34,499 nucleotides of DNA, taken from contig JAUYUA010000004.1 of NCBI GenBank assembly GCA_030694935.1, forward strand, positions 1 to 34,499, given 5' to 3'. This DNA is from Lutibacter sp. (GTDB lineage Bacteria > Bacteroidota > Bacteroidia > Flavobacteriales > Flavobacteriaceae). The position numbers and the translations under genes were made by a program. The notes under the pieces are model-generated. The model saw only the letters and a program-made list of their open reading frames with translations, was not told the origin of the DNA and did not search any database. Below, piece after piece: positions 34,276-34,499 of this stretch. Positions within the stretch are counted from its first letter, which is position 1, and every line of letters starts with the position of its first letter.

Positions 34276-34499
34276 TTAAAAAAGTATTTGTGTTAATTCA
34301 ATCAGACTGTTTATTATATGGGTTGGATTCGCGCTTTTTAACTGCTCTTCAGTATGAGCCCCTGTTGTGACCCCAACGATTATACCGCAATTTGCTGTTT
34401 TGCCTTCTTCAATGTCTATAATGGAATCACCTACTTTTACAACATCTTTTGCATTTTTAATATCGAATATTTCCATTGGTTTATAAATCATATCAGCTG
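34276..34499 (-). CDS. HAD hydrolase, PhnX-like (C-terminal part, cut by the window)
   Basis: The last 74 codons or so of a HAD-superfamily hydrolase; the frame remains open to the window edge, so the start and the nucleophile Asp motif lie outside. The visible part has the acidic motif KVGDSIIDIEEGKTA and the tail VGVTTGAHTEEQL...PTHIINSLIEL, which match, from memory, the phosphonatase-like (PhnX-like) family rather than general phosphoglycolate phosphatases. PhnX cleaves the C-P bond of phosphonoacetaldehyde; the PhnX-like group is thought to act on related phosphonates. The stop TAA is one base from the ATG of the FAD enzyme. An ATG at 34491 is only an internal Met. Confidence 0.75.
   Translation of the reverse strand, partial: ADMIYKPMEIFDIKNAKDVVKVGDSIIDIEEGKTANCGIIVGVTTGAHTEEQLKSANPTHIINSLIELTQILF

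Overview
The window looks like an ordinary chromosomal segment of a low-GC member of the Bacteroidota, most likely family Flavobacteriaceae. The reasons are its AT-rich composition, repeated -7 promoter boxes of the Bacteroidetes type (TAnnTTTG), few Shine-Dalgarno sites, and a typical flavobacterial gene set: a split transketolase, a BshA-type glycosyltransferase, a DUF3810 metalloprotease-like protein, an OstA-like protein, a VWA membrane protein and a TonB receptor with a carboxypeptidase-like N-terminal domain. No tRNA, rRNA, CRISPR array, phage gene or transposase was found.

Left part (1-10080). Mostly minus strand: a cytochrome c lipoprotein, the ribosome-associated GTPase TypA, proline dehydrogenase, then (plus strand, divergent) 3-dehydroquinate synthase AroB, which runs convergently into bshA. 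Next on the minus strand come the transketolase N-terminal subunit without its partner subunit, a secreted protein of the type often mislabelled asparagine synthetase B, and the replicative helicase DnaB.

Middle part (10081-25331). All plus strand: DUF3810 protein, two tandem secreted amidohydrolase-like proteins (a two-domain 991-residue protein and a shorter one without metal ligands), a SpoU/TrmH RNA methyltransferase, a Ste24-type M48 membrane protease, the RelA/SpoT stringent-response enzyme, a Fur-family regulator directly followed by purA, then an OstA-like protein translationally coupled to a class III aminotransferase.

Right part (25332-34499). A 40-codon orphan ORF behind a perfect 9-bp inverted repeat, an SPFH/prohibitin-like protein, a VWA-domain membrane protein, FabG, a TonB-dependent receptor, and at the edge an FAD-dependent amine oxidase coupled to the C-terminal end of a PhnX-like HAD hydrolase, a pairing that suggests aminophosphonate breakdown.

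The less ordinary material is mainly non-coding: a nested inverted-repeat element between the VWA gene and fabG (about 28753-28932), a second repeat built from GCAATGTTCGCAAAG units (16039-16145), two four-copy AACTTTT heptamer arrays (6295 and 17129), a GC-rich REP-like palindrome (10247-10265), and an elaborate fur upstream region. I see no convincing undescribed multi-gene system; the amidohydrolase pair, the right-edge FAD/HAD pair and the small palindrome-associated ORF are the best leads.
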